Source: Candidatus Brevefilum sp. (GTDB lineage Bacteria; Chloroflexota; Anaerolineae; Anaerolineales; Anaerolineaceae). Taken from it: a stretch of DNA of 64,000 nt. Made by a program: the position numbers and the translations under genes. Of the stretch, positions 6,885-14,452 are shown in pieces. Within the stretch, counting starts at the first letter, position 1, and every line of letters starts with the position of its first letter. The notes under the pieces were generated by a model. That model saw only the letters and a program-made list of their open reading frames with translations, ran no database searches and had not been told where the DNA came from. The stretch spans positions 1 through 64,000 of the forward strand of contig JAHYJN010000011.1 in the NCBI GenBank assembly GCA_019428905.1. Direction: 5' to 3'.

Positions 6885-8888
6885 TTAGGCAACATTGCTC
6901 TTGTGCAGCGGGCGGAAGTCGTTGACCCACACGGCCAAGAAGTGACGCACCTTTAAGCGGTGTTCGTCGTTCATGAACACAGCAGGTGAAAGCTCGTCAC
7001 CAGCGACATAGATCTCGGGCATGAGACCAAAGCGCTCGCCAACATAGATGGCTGGGGCAACTGCTGGATCACAAACGGCGGCCCAGTCGTTGGCATCGGT
7101 CCACTCGGGGACGGTGACGGGGACGCCAGAACCCTTGAGAACATTGTCGTACATCTTGTCGGTTTCGTTGACGAAGGACCCAGTGAGCAGCTGCCAGGCC
7201 GTATTTTGGAGGGTACGGGGCACCAAGAGGAACTTGGGATTGATGGCCATCTTGGGACCGGTGCCATACAAACCTGCGACATTTTTGATGAGCAGGGGCT
7301 GGTTATAGACTGCGGCACAAGCGGCATCCCAGGCGGCAATTGCCAGGGCGGTGGTGAGCAAGTTGGCATGACCACCGGCGGTGGTGACAGCGGTGCTGTT
7401 GAAGAGATCGCCCGTATCGGCCATGGTGGGGCCGACGCCAGAATTGGCGGTAAAGATGGCAGAAACCAAGCTGGAAATCTTACGGATGCCAGCGGAGCCA
7501 AGCTCACGAGCGTAGGCTTTGAGCTTACGAGTTTGATCTCGGTCGATCAGTTCCAAGGTGAGGGGGATGTAGCCACCATATTTGACGAAGCTGGCTGTTT
7601 CGGGGGAGTCGCCGATCTGGAGTTCGGTGTATTCGGCACCTTCAGCAACGACAGGAAGGTCACCTACGGTACCAATGAGGGTACCGGTGATGTCTTGCAA
7701 GCTGGAGAAGTGTTCTTGAACGGTGATCTGCTTCCACCAATCGTAGCCAGCCCGGCCGAGCATGTTCCACTGGTTTATGACCAGCTTATTGAGGGCGTTT
7801 TTGACCAGGCCGGTAAAATCGGCGGTGGTGGCCAGGTGGACCCGATCGGGATGGTAGCCGCCGTGGAGATCATGATCACCAGTGAGCATGAGATAAAGCT
7901 CACGCACGCCAGAGAGCTTTGGCACTGACAGGTTTTGGAGCTTTTCTTCACGGGGGGCTTCGAAGAGATCGTCGACCGCTGCTTGGAGCTTGTCTTTTTC
8001 GTCGAACATGCTGGAAATTCGGCCAGGGCCTGAGACGGTTTGAGCCGCTGAGAGATCTGCCAGCAATTGACGGTGGTCATTGATGACATCTTGCAATTCG
8101 GCAGCTTCGAAAACCTTACCATCGAATTGAGCACGAATGCGATCTTGAATGGGCTTGGGCAGCTTGGAAGCGTTGAGACCTGATTCAAGCAAGTAGCCGC
8201 ACATCTGGACCCGGGTTTTACGGGCTTCTTGCAAGGCCTGATCCAACTGGGCTTGGCGTTTTTGCTCATCGAGCAGGGAGCGCATGGCGGCATGATCAGC
8301 TTGAAGCTGATCGATAACCTGGTTGGGCGGATCTTGATTGGCGGGTGGATCGGGGGGGAGGGGATTTTGAGTATTTTCGGGCATTGGGTTTAACCTTTCG
8401 ATATGATTGAGGGCACGAAGGAAAGCGCCGCCACGAGCGGGATCGTAAACGAGATCAACAGACAAGACTCGGGTAATTTCTGTAACCTGCTTGTTGTTGG
8501 CTTTAAAGAGAATGTCAGCAGAAAATCCGATCTTGGGAGGTGATTCGCTTTTGAGGACTTCGTGCCCAAAGGATGAGAGTAATTCGCCACCTGGGCCAAT
8601 GGTGGTGAGGGTGGCGTGGATGCCCTGGGCATCCGCATCCCAAACGGGATTTACAATCTGACCAGCAAGATCACGCACGGAGCGAGAAAGCCAGGCATGA
8701 TCGATAAAGCAGTGGACCCCTGCCCAAAGTGCCAGAGAAGCTTGGAGGACTTCGGGGGAGAAGTGCCAGCCATTGCCAACACCGGCAGTGATGCAGAGGA
8801 TCTCAAAATGACCAGCCTGGGTGACCTGGCCAGACGCCGAAAAACGGACTTGGTGTTCGGTGATGTATTCTGGGCTAGATTCTGGCAA
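6885..8888 (-). CDS. prohead protease-scaffold-major capsid fusion protein
   Basis: A 667-residue HK97-type head protein. Residues 1 to about 165 look like a Mu gpI/U35-type prohead protease, with candidate catalytic His64 (FIDHAWLS) and Ser123 (KIGFSAD). Residues about 170-330 are a Pro/Gln/Glu-rich, helical scaffold or delta-domain-like region. Residues about 335-667 resemble an HK97-fold major capsid protein (NQWNMLGRAGYDWWKQI; PEWTDANDW; HRLKVRHFLAVWVNDFRPL). The start is a TTG at 8888, fixed by a perfect AGGAGG (8894-8899). An internal ATG at 8384 (residue 169) has its own GAAAGG site 9 nt upstream, so a shorter scaffold-capsid product is likely. Protease-capsid fusions are known in some phages. 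The protease presumably frees the capsid and degrades the scaffold inside the prohead. Confidence 0.82.
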   Translation of the reverse strand: MPESSPEYITEHQVRFSASGQVTQAGHFEILCITAGVGNGWHFSPEVLQASLALWAGVHCFIDHAWLSRSVRDLAGQIVNPVWDADAQGIHATLTTIGPGGELLSSFGHEVLKSESPPKIGFSADILFKANNKQVTEITRVLSVDLVYDPARGGAFLRALNHIERLNPMPENTQNPLPPDPPANQDPPNQVIDQLQADHAAMRSLLDEQKRQAQLDQALQEARKTRVQMCGYLLESGLNASKLPKPIQDRIRAQFDGKVFEAAELQDVINDHRQLLADLSAAQTVSGPGRISSMFDEKDKLQAAVDDLFEAPREEKLQNLSVPKLSGVRELYLMLTGDHDLHGGYHPDRVHLATTADFTGLVKNALNKLVINQWNMLGRAGYDWWKQITVQEHFSSLQDITGTLIGTVGDLPVVAEGAEYTELQIGDSPETASFVKYGGYIPLTLELIDRDQTRKLKAYARELGSAGIRKISSLVSAIFTANSGVGPTMADTGDLFNSTAVTTAGGHANLLTTALAIAAWDAACAAVYNQPLLIKNVAGLYGTGPKMAINPKFLLVPRTLQNTAWQLLTGSFVNETDKMYDNVLKGSGVPVTVPEWTDANDWAAVCDPAVAPAIYVGERFGLMPEIYVAGDELSPAVFMNDEHRLKVRHFLAVWVNDFRPLHKSNVA
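8384..8399 (-). promoter_or_regulatory. internal ribosome site and ATG inside capsid fusion gene
   Basis: GAAAGG (8394-8399 on the minus strand) precedes the in-frame ATG at 8384 by 9 nt. The ATG lies exactly where protease homology ends and the Pro-rich scaffold begins (LNPMPENTQN). Initiation here would give a 499-residue scaffold-capsid protein lacking the protease, analogous to the internal Nu3 start within lambda gene C. Confidence 0.55.
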
Positions 8889-8955
8889 AAATACCTCCTG
8901 AATGTATTAGGGAATGACTAATAATTCCGGGCAGCTGATAGAAAAAAGAAAAAGA

Positions 8956-9192
8956 TTAGGCATAAGGGCCATCTTGCAACTTCCTGAGGTAGTAATCGTG
9001 CCCCTGGTGGTTGTGGAGGGTGGGTTCGGATAGCTGCGAATCAAGATAGGGGCAGACTTTTTCGGGGCAAGGCAAGAAAGCCATACCTTGAATTTCAATA
9101 ATGCCAATGAGGACCTTTCCGCAGGTTTTAAAGCATAGGGCGGAGATGGCGTCTTTTTGGAGATCGAAGCTAACTAAATACCTATTGGCCAT
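8956..9192 (-). CDS. small cysteine-containing phage protein
   Basis: A 78-residue protein whose ATG overlaps the stop of the portal gene (ATGGCCAATAG), indicating translational coupling. It has four cysteines in two close pairs (LCFKTCGK and PCPEKVCPYL), followed by a His/Tyr-rich C-terminus (HNHQGHDYY). The pairs could bind zinc or form disulfides. Position between portal and protease-capsid genes suggests a head-assembly or virion accessory function, but I recognise no family. Confidence 0.6.
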   Translation of the reverse strand: MANRYLVSFDLQKDAISALCFKTCGKVLIGIIEIQGMAFLPCPEKVCPYLDSQLSEPTLHNHQGHDYYLRKLQDGPYA

Positions 9193-10630
9193 TAAATTCA
9201 CCGATCCAATTGTTAAGGGGATCCTCTTGGAGGACTGATTTTTTGGGATCACCGGTCGCAGGTTGAACGGGATCTTGGGAAGCAGGCTGGATGGGCTTGG
9301 ATGTTTCCCGACGGTCCACACCGGTACCGGCTGCCATAATTTCGTCGATATCGACTGATTCACCGGCGAAGCGATAGGTAGCACGGAGCAACTCTCGCTG
9401 GGAGATAAGGCCCATGTCGTAGAGCCGTTCGAGGGCATTGAGCATGTTTACCGCTGCAATGGAATGAGCGACATTATCACGGGCTGAAATATCGGCACCA
9501 GAGAACTTGATATCGGCCTTGGGGCTGACGACATAATCGACCTGGGCACGACGGGAGACGACCACAGACAGCAGGTCTTGGAGCAGCCAGAGGAAAAAGC
9601 GCTGGCGCTGCTCAAAGTGGCGGAAGGTGGGACCACCGGCGCTGTCGGCCGTGGTGCGAGTGGAGCCTTCGGGCTCGGCCAGGAAGTGCATTGGGATACC
9701 TGCGCCAGCAGCGATGAGCTTTTTGAGGGCAAGACCATCCTCCCGGGCATCCATGGCTTCCAATTTGGGGGAAATAACGGACCAAGTTTCGCTGGCATCT
9801 GAAACCAGGATCGAGCCTGGGGAGGGGGGGTTGGCTGCCAGGGTGGCCTGGCGTGCTTTGCGAGCGTCTTCACTGACAAAGGACCCTGACACGACATAAA
9901 GAAACGCATTGCGAAAGCGATTGAGGCGGACCCGGTCTTCGAGCCAAGCTGAGTAGCGGCGGAGCCAGGGCAGCAGGGGCGAAATATCGGGTTCGCCCCA
10001 TTGGGCCCCAGCAGGGCGGTTGATGGCATAGTGGAGGACAACGGGTAAGAAGGTGCCATCGGGTAACTGCCAATCGGCATTGGCGGTGTAGGCGGCGTAG
10101 GTGTTTGTTTCAAGATTCTCGTCGGGCTTGGTGATAAACAATAAGGGCTGTTCGATATCGTTGGGGGTGGGGAGGATCTTATCGATGTTGGTGGCTGGGA
10201 TGGTGCGAATGTAGGTCATACCAGCAGTATCGGTGGTGAGCAAAAGAAAGAGATTGCCAGTACGGGTGAGCTCGTCGCATAATTCAACGATACGGGCATC
10301 CATACGGTTAAGGCGATGGGACCAGAATTGATCGATAAAGGCTTTGGTGTGTTCGTCTTTGCAATGAACGTCAAAGCCGTTACCGACGACATATTGACTG
10401 GAGAGTTCTACGATCCGTCTGGCCAGGGGATTATCACGCCAGGCTTCTAAACACTGTTCCAAAACATCCTGGCGGTTATATTCCATGCGGTCCCGATCCG
10501 ATTCATCATAACGACGGGTGCCGACAAAGAAAGTGTTATCATCTTCGCTCACTGAGAGCGTTTCTCTCAGGGCAGCAGGTGAATTTGGTGGAAAAACACG
10601 AGTTAAAAAACGAGAGAAGGCATTTGGCAT
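9182..10630 (-). CDS. phage portal protein
   Basis: A 482-residue portal: the dodecameric ring at one capsid vertex through which the terminase pumps DNA. Typical features are the N-terminal segment RMEYNRQDVLEQCLEAWRDN with LARRIVELSSQYVVGNGF, the central beta-rich clip/stem (TIPATNIDKI.. PDGTFLPVVLHY), and the long helix with LKKLIAAGAGIP then RTTADSAGGPTFRHFEQRQ, characteristic of the lambda/SPP1-like portal family. The C-terminal about 50 residues are Pro/Gln-rich and disordered. Length is normal. The ATG at 10630 follows a weak site. Downstream the small Cys protein overlaps by 11 bp. The terminase lies three genes upstream, separated by the lysis genes. Confidence 0.85.
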   Translation of the reverse strand: MPNAFSRFLTRVFPPNSPAALRETLSVSEDDNTFFVGTRRYDESDRDRMEYNRQDVLEQCLEAWRDNPLARRIVELSSQYVVGNGFDVHCKDEHTKAFIDQFWSHRLNRMDARIVELCDELTRTGNLFLLLTTDTAGMTYIRTIPATNIDKILPTPNDIEQPLLFITKPDENLETNTYAAYTANADWQLPDGTFLPVVLHYAINRPAGAQWGEPDISPLLPWLRRYSAWLEDRVRLNRFRNAFLYVVSGSFVSEDARKARQATLAANPPSPGSILVSDASETWSVISPKLEAMDAREDGLALKKLIAAGAGIPMHFLAEPEGSTRTTADSAGGPTFRHFEQRQRFFLWLLQDLLSVVVSRRAQVDYVVSPKADIKFSGADISARDNVAHSIAAVNMLNALERLYDMGLISQRELLRATYRFAGESVDIDEIMAAGTGVDRRETSKPIQPASQDPVQPATGDPKKSVLQEDPLNNWIGEFNGQ

Positions 10631-10663
10631 GGTAATCCTTTAGCTGACAGGTGGTTAAATGTT

Positions 10664-10737
10664 CGCAAGGCGCGAACACATAGACTGCAGCACCCCCCGT
10701 GGGTGTCGGGGGCTGCTGCATGTGTTCGCCCCTTGCG
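10664..10737. ncRNA. long GC-rich hairpin between lysis and portal genes
   Basis: Near-perfect inverted repeat of about 28 base pairs: CGCAAGG (10664-10670), a C/C mismatch, GCGAACACAT (10672-10681), a 5-nt bulge, GCAGCA, a mismatch, CCCCC, a short loop, then the complementary halves back to CCTTGCG (10731-10737). It has no U-tract, so it is not a simple intrinsic terminator. It could be an mRNA processing/stability element separating the two gene groups, a packaging or protein-binding site, or a small structured RNA. The structure is seen directly; function is unknown. Confidence 0.6.
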
Positions 10738-10751
10738 GGTAAATGATTGGA

Positions 10752-10895
10752 TCATTGCTGATCGCTTTCGCCAGGGTGGGTGGAAGATCGTTTAAGATCT
10801 TCTTCCGCCATGGCAGCGGTTGTGAGCAGGGCGATGAGAAAAGCGCCCAGGCAAACGCCAACAACAACACCAATTAAAAAACCTAACCAGAACAT
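10752..10895 (-). CDS. tiny single-pass membrane protein (DUF3789-like)
   Basis: A 47-residue protein starting MFWLGFLIGVVVGVCLGAF, with one Gly-rich transmembrane helix (about 3-29) and a charged C-terminal tail (EEDLKRSSTHPGESDQQ). The ATG lies two bases after the lysozyme stop codon, with GGAG inside the lysozyme gene's last codons as ribosome site, so the two genes are coupled. The pattern resembles short DUF3789-type proteins of prophages. Position next to the lysozyme makes it a candidate pinholin or lysis accessory protein. An in-frame upstream start at 10943 would overlap the lysozyme and is less likely. Confidence 0.55.
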   Translation of the reverse strand: MFWLGFLIGVVVGVCLGAFLIALLTTAAMAEEDLKRSSTHPGESDQQ

Positions 10896-10896
10896 A

Positions 10897-11655
10897 TTAG
10901 ATGGTCTCCAAGTATTTGCCACCTGTGCAGGGTTGATCATCAAGTGGGCAGGTGACAGGCTGCGGATCGGGCAAACCGATGAAGGTTTTTAGGTCTTCTT
11001 CGGAGCCGTTGAAGCGGTTGTAATCCATGTAGTGCATTGCTTCAGTGCCGATGGACTGGCCACGTTGGGAGGTTTGATGGAAAGACCAGGTTATGACGCC
11101 AGAAGGCAAGGCAGGTGGGCAAGGAAATTCGGGGGTATAGAGGGGATATGGCCAGGAGAAGCGGTATTGAGCCAGCCACCAATAAACGGGGGGGAGATCT
11201 TGAACGCACAAGAATCGATTGACCCAATTGGCCCGGGAATAAATAACGGGGATGCAGCCGGTACGGTTGGCAAGGATGGTGATACATTTGGCGGTGGTGG
11301 TGGTGATGCGAGCGGGTGTTTGGCCATGGTCAATTTCGAGATCCAACACCAGGGGCACGGCATAAAAGTTGGTATCGCCCAGGATACGGAAGAAATTATC
11401 CATTTGGGTGATGGGTGATTCGCCAGGATAAAGGACATGATAGGGCATACGGATCCGGCCGATGCGCTCGGCCTCTTGGAAGTAGTAGCTGAACCATGGG
11501 TCTTGATATCCCCAGGAGATACCAGAGCGCATGGCAATAAAAGCGACCTTGGGCACGTGGGCAGCGACGACATTAAAATCGACCTTTTTCCGCCCATCGG
11601 CAGACGTGTTGTATTTGGAGAGATCGATACCAAAAGCGAGATTTGAATTAGGCAT
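10897..11655 (-). CDS. GH25 family lysozyme (endolysin)
   Basis: A 252-residue glycoside hydrolase family 25 (Chalaropsis-type muramidase), cleaving the MurNAc-GlcNAc bond of peptidoglycan. Candidate catalytic residues are the Asp in the N-terminal FGIDLSKYN and the DxE of VPLVLDLEID; IPVIYSRANWVN, PVYWWLAQY and ITWSFHQTS are typical barrel motifs. No signal peptide is present, so release needs a holin. The last about 40 residues (GLPDPQPVTCPLDDQPCTGGKYL) are a short tail with two Cys. It starts two bases after the terminase stop codon. Endolysin placed directly after the terminase and before the portal is an unusual gene order. Confidence 0.85.
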   Translation of the reverse strand: MPNSNLAFGIDLSKYNTSADGRKKVDFNVVAAHVPKVAFIAMRSGISWGYQDPWFSYYFQEAERIGRIRMPYHVLYPGESPITQMDNFFRILGDTNFYAVPLVLDLEIDHGQTPARITTTTAKCITILANRTGCIPVIYSRANWVNRFLCVQDLPPVYWWLAQYRFSWPYPLYTPEFPCPPALPSGVITWSFHQTSQRGQSIGTEAMHYMDYNRFNGSEEDLKTFIGLPDPQPVTCPLDDQPCTGGKYLETI

Positions 11656-11657
11656 AT

Positions 11658-13169
11658 TTAAAAACCTTTCATATCATCGAGGGGATCAGCAGCCTGGACG
11701 ATAGCAGTGGGCCCAGGGAGGAACCAGGACTGCTGATCGAGGGCGCTCAACAAGGCGGCGGAGATCAGCAAATCATCGTGGACCAGCTCGCCGCTGGATA
11801 GATCACGTGACCCGTCGGGTACACCCCACTGGATCCGCTTCTCCGGTCCGGGCTGGATCTCGTAGTGGCAGTGTGATAGTTGGCTGAAGAATAGGTCCTG
11901 CAGCTGTTTGAATGCAACCGGGTGCGCCTCATCCCAGGCGTAGTCGATCAACCGCCCGCTGTCGACCAGCGCCAGGAACGACCAGCCCAGGTCACTTTTC
12001 GACTTGCCGCTGAACACGAAGGGGATCACCCGCGCCCCCAGCGAGCGGGCTAAAAAGGAGGTCAGCCCGGCACCGATGCCGGTGGCATCGCACACCAAGT
12101 ACTTGGCCTTCCAGGTGGCAGCTGTCGTCAGCAGTTGGGTGTACAGCTCGGTGTGCTTCACCCCGGTCCACAGCTGGCGCTGGACGATGCGGTAGGTCGG
12201 CAGGTCGCTCTGAGCAGCCAGGTCAACCTGGGCGATGGTCAGGGCCGTTGCATCGCGCCGTGAAGCCTCACCTGTCAGGTCCTGTCCTTCCTCGTCTTCC
12301 CCGGCCACATCCAACGCCATCACGTAGATGCGCCCCAGCTGGGGTTTTTCCTCGGGCGGATGGAGGCCGCGCAGGCGGCTGATGCGTTGGGGTTGGAACA
12401 GGCCGCCTTGCGCATCGATGTCTTCTGAGTAGTACTGCGTGCGCACCATGGGGTGATTTCGCCCCAGCCGCCCCACCTGGTTAGCGACGAACGCACCGTA
12501 AGCGGGCACCTCTCGGGCCACGTCCTCACAGGTCAGCCGCCACACCCGCCGTACCCCATCCGCCCGCTGCAGCGCCAGGGCGGCTTTTTCCTCGCGTGCC
12601 AGCAGGGTATTCGAGGTCCAGGCGGTGCCCCAAAATACGCGCGTGGCGTTGGTCGAGGCCGCCATCGGGGCGATCTCCTTATCGTATTTATCAGCCTGGA
12701 TGTCCTGGGCTTCATCTACCGAGAGCAGCAAGTCTGCCGTGGCACCAACGATATTGGCTGTTGGCGACCCCGACAGGAAGGTGACGCGGGCGCTCCCCAC
12801 CTGGTAAACATGCCCATAATGCTTCTCCCAGCGATCCTTGACCACTAAATTGCCGCTCAGGTTCGCCTCCAAGCGGTACATGGCGTTCATCGTCTGGGGC
12901 TTCCACGTCGGTGAGACCTGCACGATCTCCGCCCGCTGACCAAAAAACAGAGTCAGCAGGTAAGCCTGCAACTGCGCCTGGAGCTCATTCTTGCCCGACT
13001 GACGCGGGAAGATCACCACAAAGCTCAGCCCCTGGTGTTCCACCACCGAGCGCACCACCGCCCTCGCCACAGCTTCCTGGTAGCCGCGCAGCTTCAGCCC
13101 GCTGGCATGGCGCACAAAGGGCACCACATCTAGCCCCAGTTTGATCAATAGTCTATCCAGGTCTGCCAT
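11658..13169 (-). CDS. phage terminase large subunit
   Basis: A 503-residue DNA-packaging motor protein. The ATPase domain shows Walker A FPRQSGKNE (about residue 55), an adenine/coupling region TFLSGS, and Walker B LLLSVDEAQD (about 148). The C-terminal RNase-H-like nuclease domain shows acidic residues in VMALDVAGEDE (about 277), LVCDATGIG (about 350) and VHDDLLISAALL (about 470). Length is normal. The first residues MADLDRLLIKLGLDVVPFVRHASG and the Q-motif LRGYQEAVARAV are typical. It lies just downstream of two small genes in the slot usually holding the small subunit. GC content here is visibly higher than in the downstream head and fibre genes. Confidence 0.88.
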   Translation of the reverse strand: MADLDRLLIKLGLDVVPFVRHASGLKLRGYQEAVARAVVRSVVEHQGLSFVVIFPRQSGKNELQAQLQAYLLTLFFGQRAEIVQVSPTWKPQTMNAMYRLEANLSGNLVVKDRWEKHYGHVYQVGSARVTFLSGSPTANIVGATADLLLSVDEAQDIQADKYDKEIAPMAASTNATRVFWGTAWTSNTLLAREEKAALALQRADGVRRVWRLTCEDVAREVPAYGAFVANQVGRLGRNHPMVRTQYYSEDIDAQGGLFQPQRISRLRGLHPPEEKPQLGRIYVMALDVAGEDEEGQDLTGEASRRDATALTIAQVDLAAQSDLPTYRIVQRQLWTGVKHTELYTQLLTTAATWKAKYLVCDATGIGAGLTSFLARSLGARVIPFVFSGKSKSDLGWSFLALVDSGRLIDYAWDEAHPVAFKQLQDLFFSQLSHCHYEIQPGPEKRIQWGVPDGSRDLSSGELVHDDLLISAALLSALDQQSWFLPGPTAIVQAADPLDDMKGF

Positions 13170-13170
13170 G

Positions 13171-13449
13171 CTAACCCCCTAAAAAAGTCTTGAGCAGCGC
13201 CACCAGCGACATCAACCCCGACCCGCCCGAAGCCAGCCCCGAAAACAGCTTGAACTGGGTCACGCCCTCGGTGGCCGCCCGGATACGGGTCTCATGGTCG
13301 CGCATCTGCTCTTCCAGCAGCGCCAGGCGCTGGTGGTTCATCGCCGCCTGGTGTGAAAGCTTGGCCTCCAACGACTGGATCTGGGCGCCCATCATGTTGC
13401 TGGCATGGCGCAGCTGCTCGGTCAGCAGGGCGGTGGTCTTATCCTCCAT
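13171..13449 (-). CDS. XhlA-like coiled-coil/membrane protein
   Basis: A 92-residue protein. Residues 1-60 form a strongly amphipathic coiled coil (LTEQLRHASNMMGAQIQSLE.. ALLEEQMRDHETRIRA), followed by a Gly-rich C-terminal membrane helix (LFSGLASGGSGLMSLVALL). This layout matches small phage XhlA/hemolysin-type lysis accessory proteins that anchor to the cytoplasmic membrane. The start overlaps the end of the preceding gene by 11 bp, and the terminase begins two bases after its stop. Confidence 0.55.
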   Translation of the reverse strand: MEDKTTALLTEQLRHASNMMGAQIQSLEAKLSHQAAMNHQRLALLEEQMRDHETRIRAATEGVTQFKLFSGLASGGSGLMSLVALLKTFLGG

Positions 13450-13801
13450 GGGCATCCTTCCCCGGGTGGGTAGGCCCTTGCAGTTCCTCCAGCACAGCTG
13501 CCATGCTGCGTGTGAGGGCTTCGCCCAGCTCGTCCACGCGCTGGTCCTGCAGCTGGCGCTCGGTCTGGAGCAGCTTCGCCAGGCGCGTGCAACTCAGGCC
13601 CAGGGCGCGCAGCGCATCCGCCAGGGCTTTGACGTCATCGGCCTGCTGGGCAGCGCAGGCGAAGAAGCGCCGCATCACAACCCGCAGCATGCCGATCTCC
13701 CCCCGCAAGCTGTCGCCCAAGGCGCGGTCGAGGTCGGCCATCTCCGCCCGGGTGAAGTGTTCGCTGTAGTAGTCCTGCGTAGTGGTATTTTCAGGGGTCA
13801 T
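13439..13801 (-). CDS. first gene of phage operon, unknown (terminase small-subunit position)
   Basis: A 120-residue, mostly helical and charged protein (FTRAEMADLDRALGDSLRGE; a Leu/Arg-rich heptad-like stretch in LGLSCTRLAKLLQTERQLQDQ). No family is recognised. It is the promoter-proximal gene of the minus-strand phage operon. Being upstream of the large terminase it occupies the usual place of a small terminase subunit, but no helix-turn-helix is evident and the neighbouring XhlA-like gene separates it from the terminase. The expression region with LexA box and promoter lies about 120-175 bp upstream. Confidence 0.55.
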   Translation of the reverse strand: MTPENTTTQDYYSEHFTRAEMADLDRALGDSLRGEIGMLRVVMRRFFACAAQQADDVKALADALRALGLSCTRLAKLLQTERQLQDQRVDELGEALTRSMAAVLEELQGPTHPGKDAHGG

Positions 13802-13921
13802 CCGTGTTGGTCCTCCGCGGTCGTGTAAGTCGTGGGTGAGTAGAGAAGTGTCCGGGTGCCTCGCAAAGCGCTATAAAGGGGTTGGGTCAGGGCTGCCGTC
13901 ACCCGGACAGTTCTTTTTATA

Positions 13922-13937
13922 TAGAACATATGTTCTA
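13922..13937. promoter_or_regulatory. LexA (SOS) box ahead of prophage operon
   Basis: A 16-bp perfect palindrome TAGAACATATGTTCTA containing GAAC-N4-GTTC, the Gram-positive-type LexA operator. It lies about 11-26 bp downstream of a -10 hexamer reading into the phage genes, an ideal repression position. The identical 16-mer occurs at 27504-27519. It predicts that the phage structural operon is switched on by DNA damage. Confidence 0.75.
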
Positions 13938-13947
13938 ATTTAGGTAT

Positions 13948-13976
13948 ACTATAGCAGGTTGGAAAGGGGATTACAA
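13948..13976 (-). promoter_or_regulatory. sigma70-like promoter for phage operon
   Basis: On the minus strand TTGTAA (13971-13976), a 17-bp spacer, and TATAGT (13948-13953). Transcription would start near 13941 and run through the LexA box into the 13801 gene. Confidence 0.6.
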
Positions 13977-14030
13977 TCCGTCAAAAGCGGCGAAAATAGG
14001 GGCAAAAATTGCCGCAAGCGGCATAAGTAG

Positions 14031-14055
14031 GGTGTGCACCTCATCTGTGCACACC
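14031..14055. repeat. perfect 9-bp inverted repeat, 7-nt loop
   Basis: GGTGTGCAC (14031-14039) and GTGCACACC (14047-14055) flank CCTCATC-type loop sequence. There is no U-tract. It lies between the prophage promoter and the nuclease-like gene; it could be an operator, a transcription-ending hairpin or part of an attachment region. Confidence 0.5.
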
Positions 14056-14237
14056 AATATTGGATGTATGAAGGGAATTAGGTTACTGGTGGCTTGTAAA
14101 TTGATAGCTGAAAGCTGATAGCTCATAGCTGGTAGCTGACGGTTACGCTCCTAGCTGCAGGCCATCTGTCCTTCCAAGAGGGTTCCCACTGGTCCCGATC
14201 CCACGCCGCTGTGCTGCGGGGACAGAGGGGCCTACTT

Positions 14238-14334
14238 GGCAATCACACTGAAAGCGTGGCTTCGTTCCGGCTGTTCTCCTAAGTGCGAAGCCTCCTGAAA
14301 GGACCAGTCGCATTGTGAAGCAAGAAAACCTACT
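14238..14334. repeat. REP-like dispersed repeat, copy 1
   Basis: GCAATCACACTGAAAGCGTG followed by gcttcgttccggctgttctc matches 18515-18577 at most positions, and the trailing cctcctgaaagga/tgaagcaag words also recur near 18360-18390. It is non-coding and bounded upstream by a word-repeat of the type agctgatagct (14097-14145). Confidence 0.5.
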
Positions 14335-14384
14335 TTGCAACGCTAAAAAAACCCACCATTCACGGCTGACCACCACCTTTATGC

Positions 14385-14390
14385 TATAAT
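14385..14390 (+). promoter_or_regulatory. extended -10 promoter of the nuclease-like gene
   Basis: TATAAT preceded by TGC (extended -10), without a good -35. A GCTCCCA/TGGGAGC hairpin lies at 14403-14429 in the leader, and AAAGGAAAGGG precedes the ATG at 14453. Confidence 0.5.
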
Positions 14391-14452
14391 GCCCTTAGAC
14401 AAGCTCCCAATACCGGGAAATATGGGAGCACGAAAGGAAAGGGTGTGAAATC

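Noticed and set aside
1-14000. Gene transfer agent or tail module
   Set aside because: A GTA would need tail tube, tape measure and baseplate genes; none is visible here, although they may lie further left.
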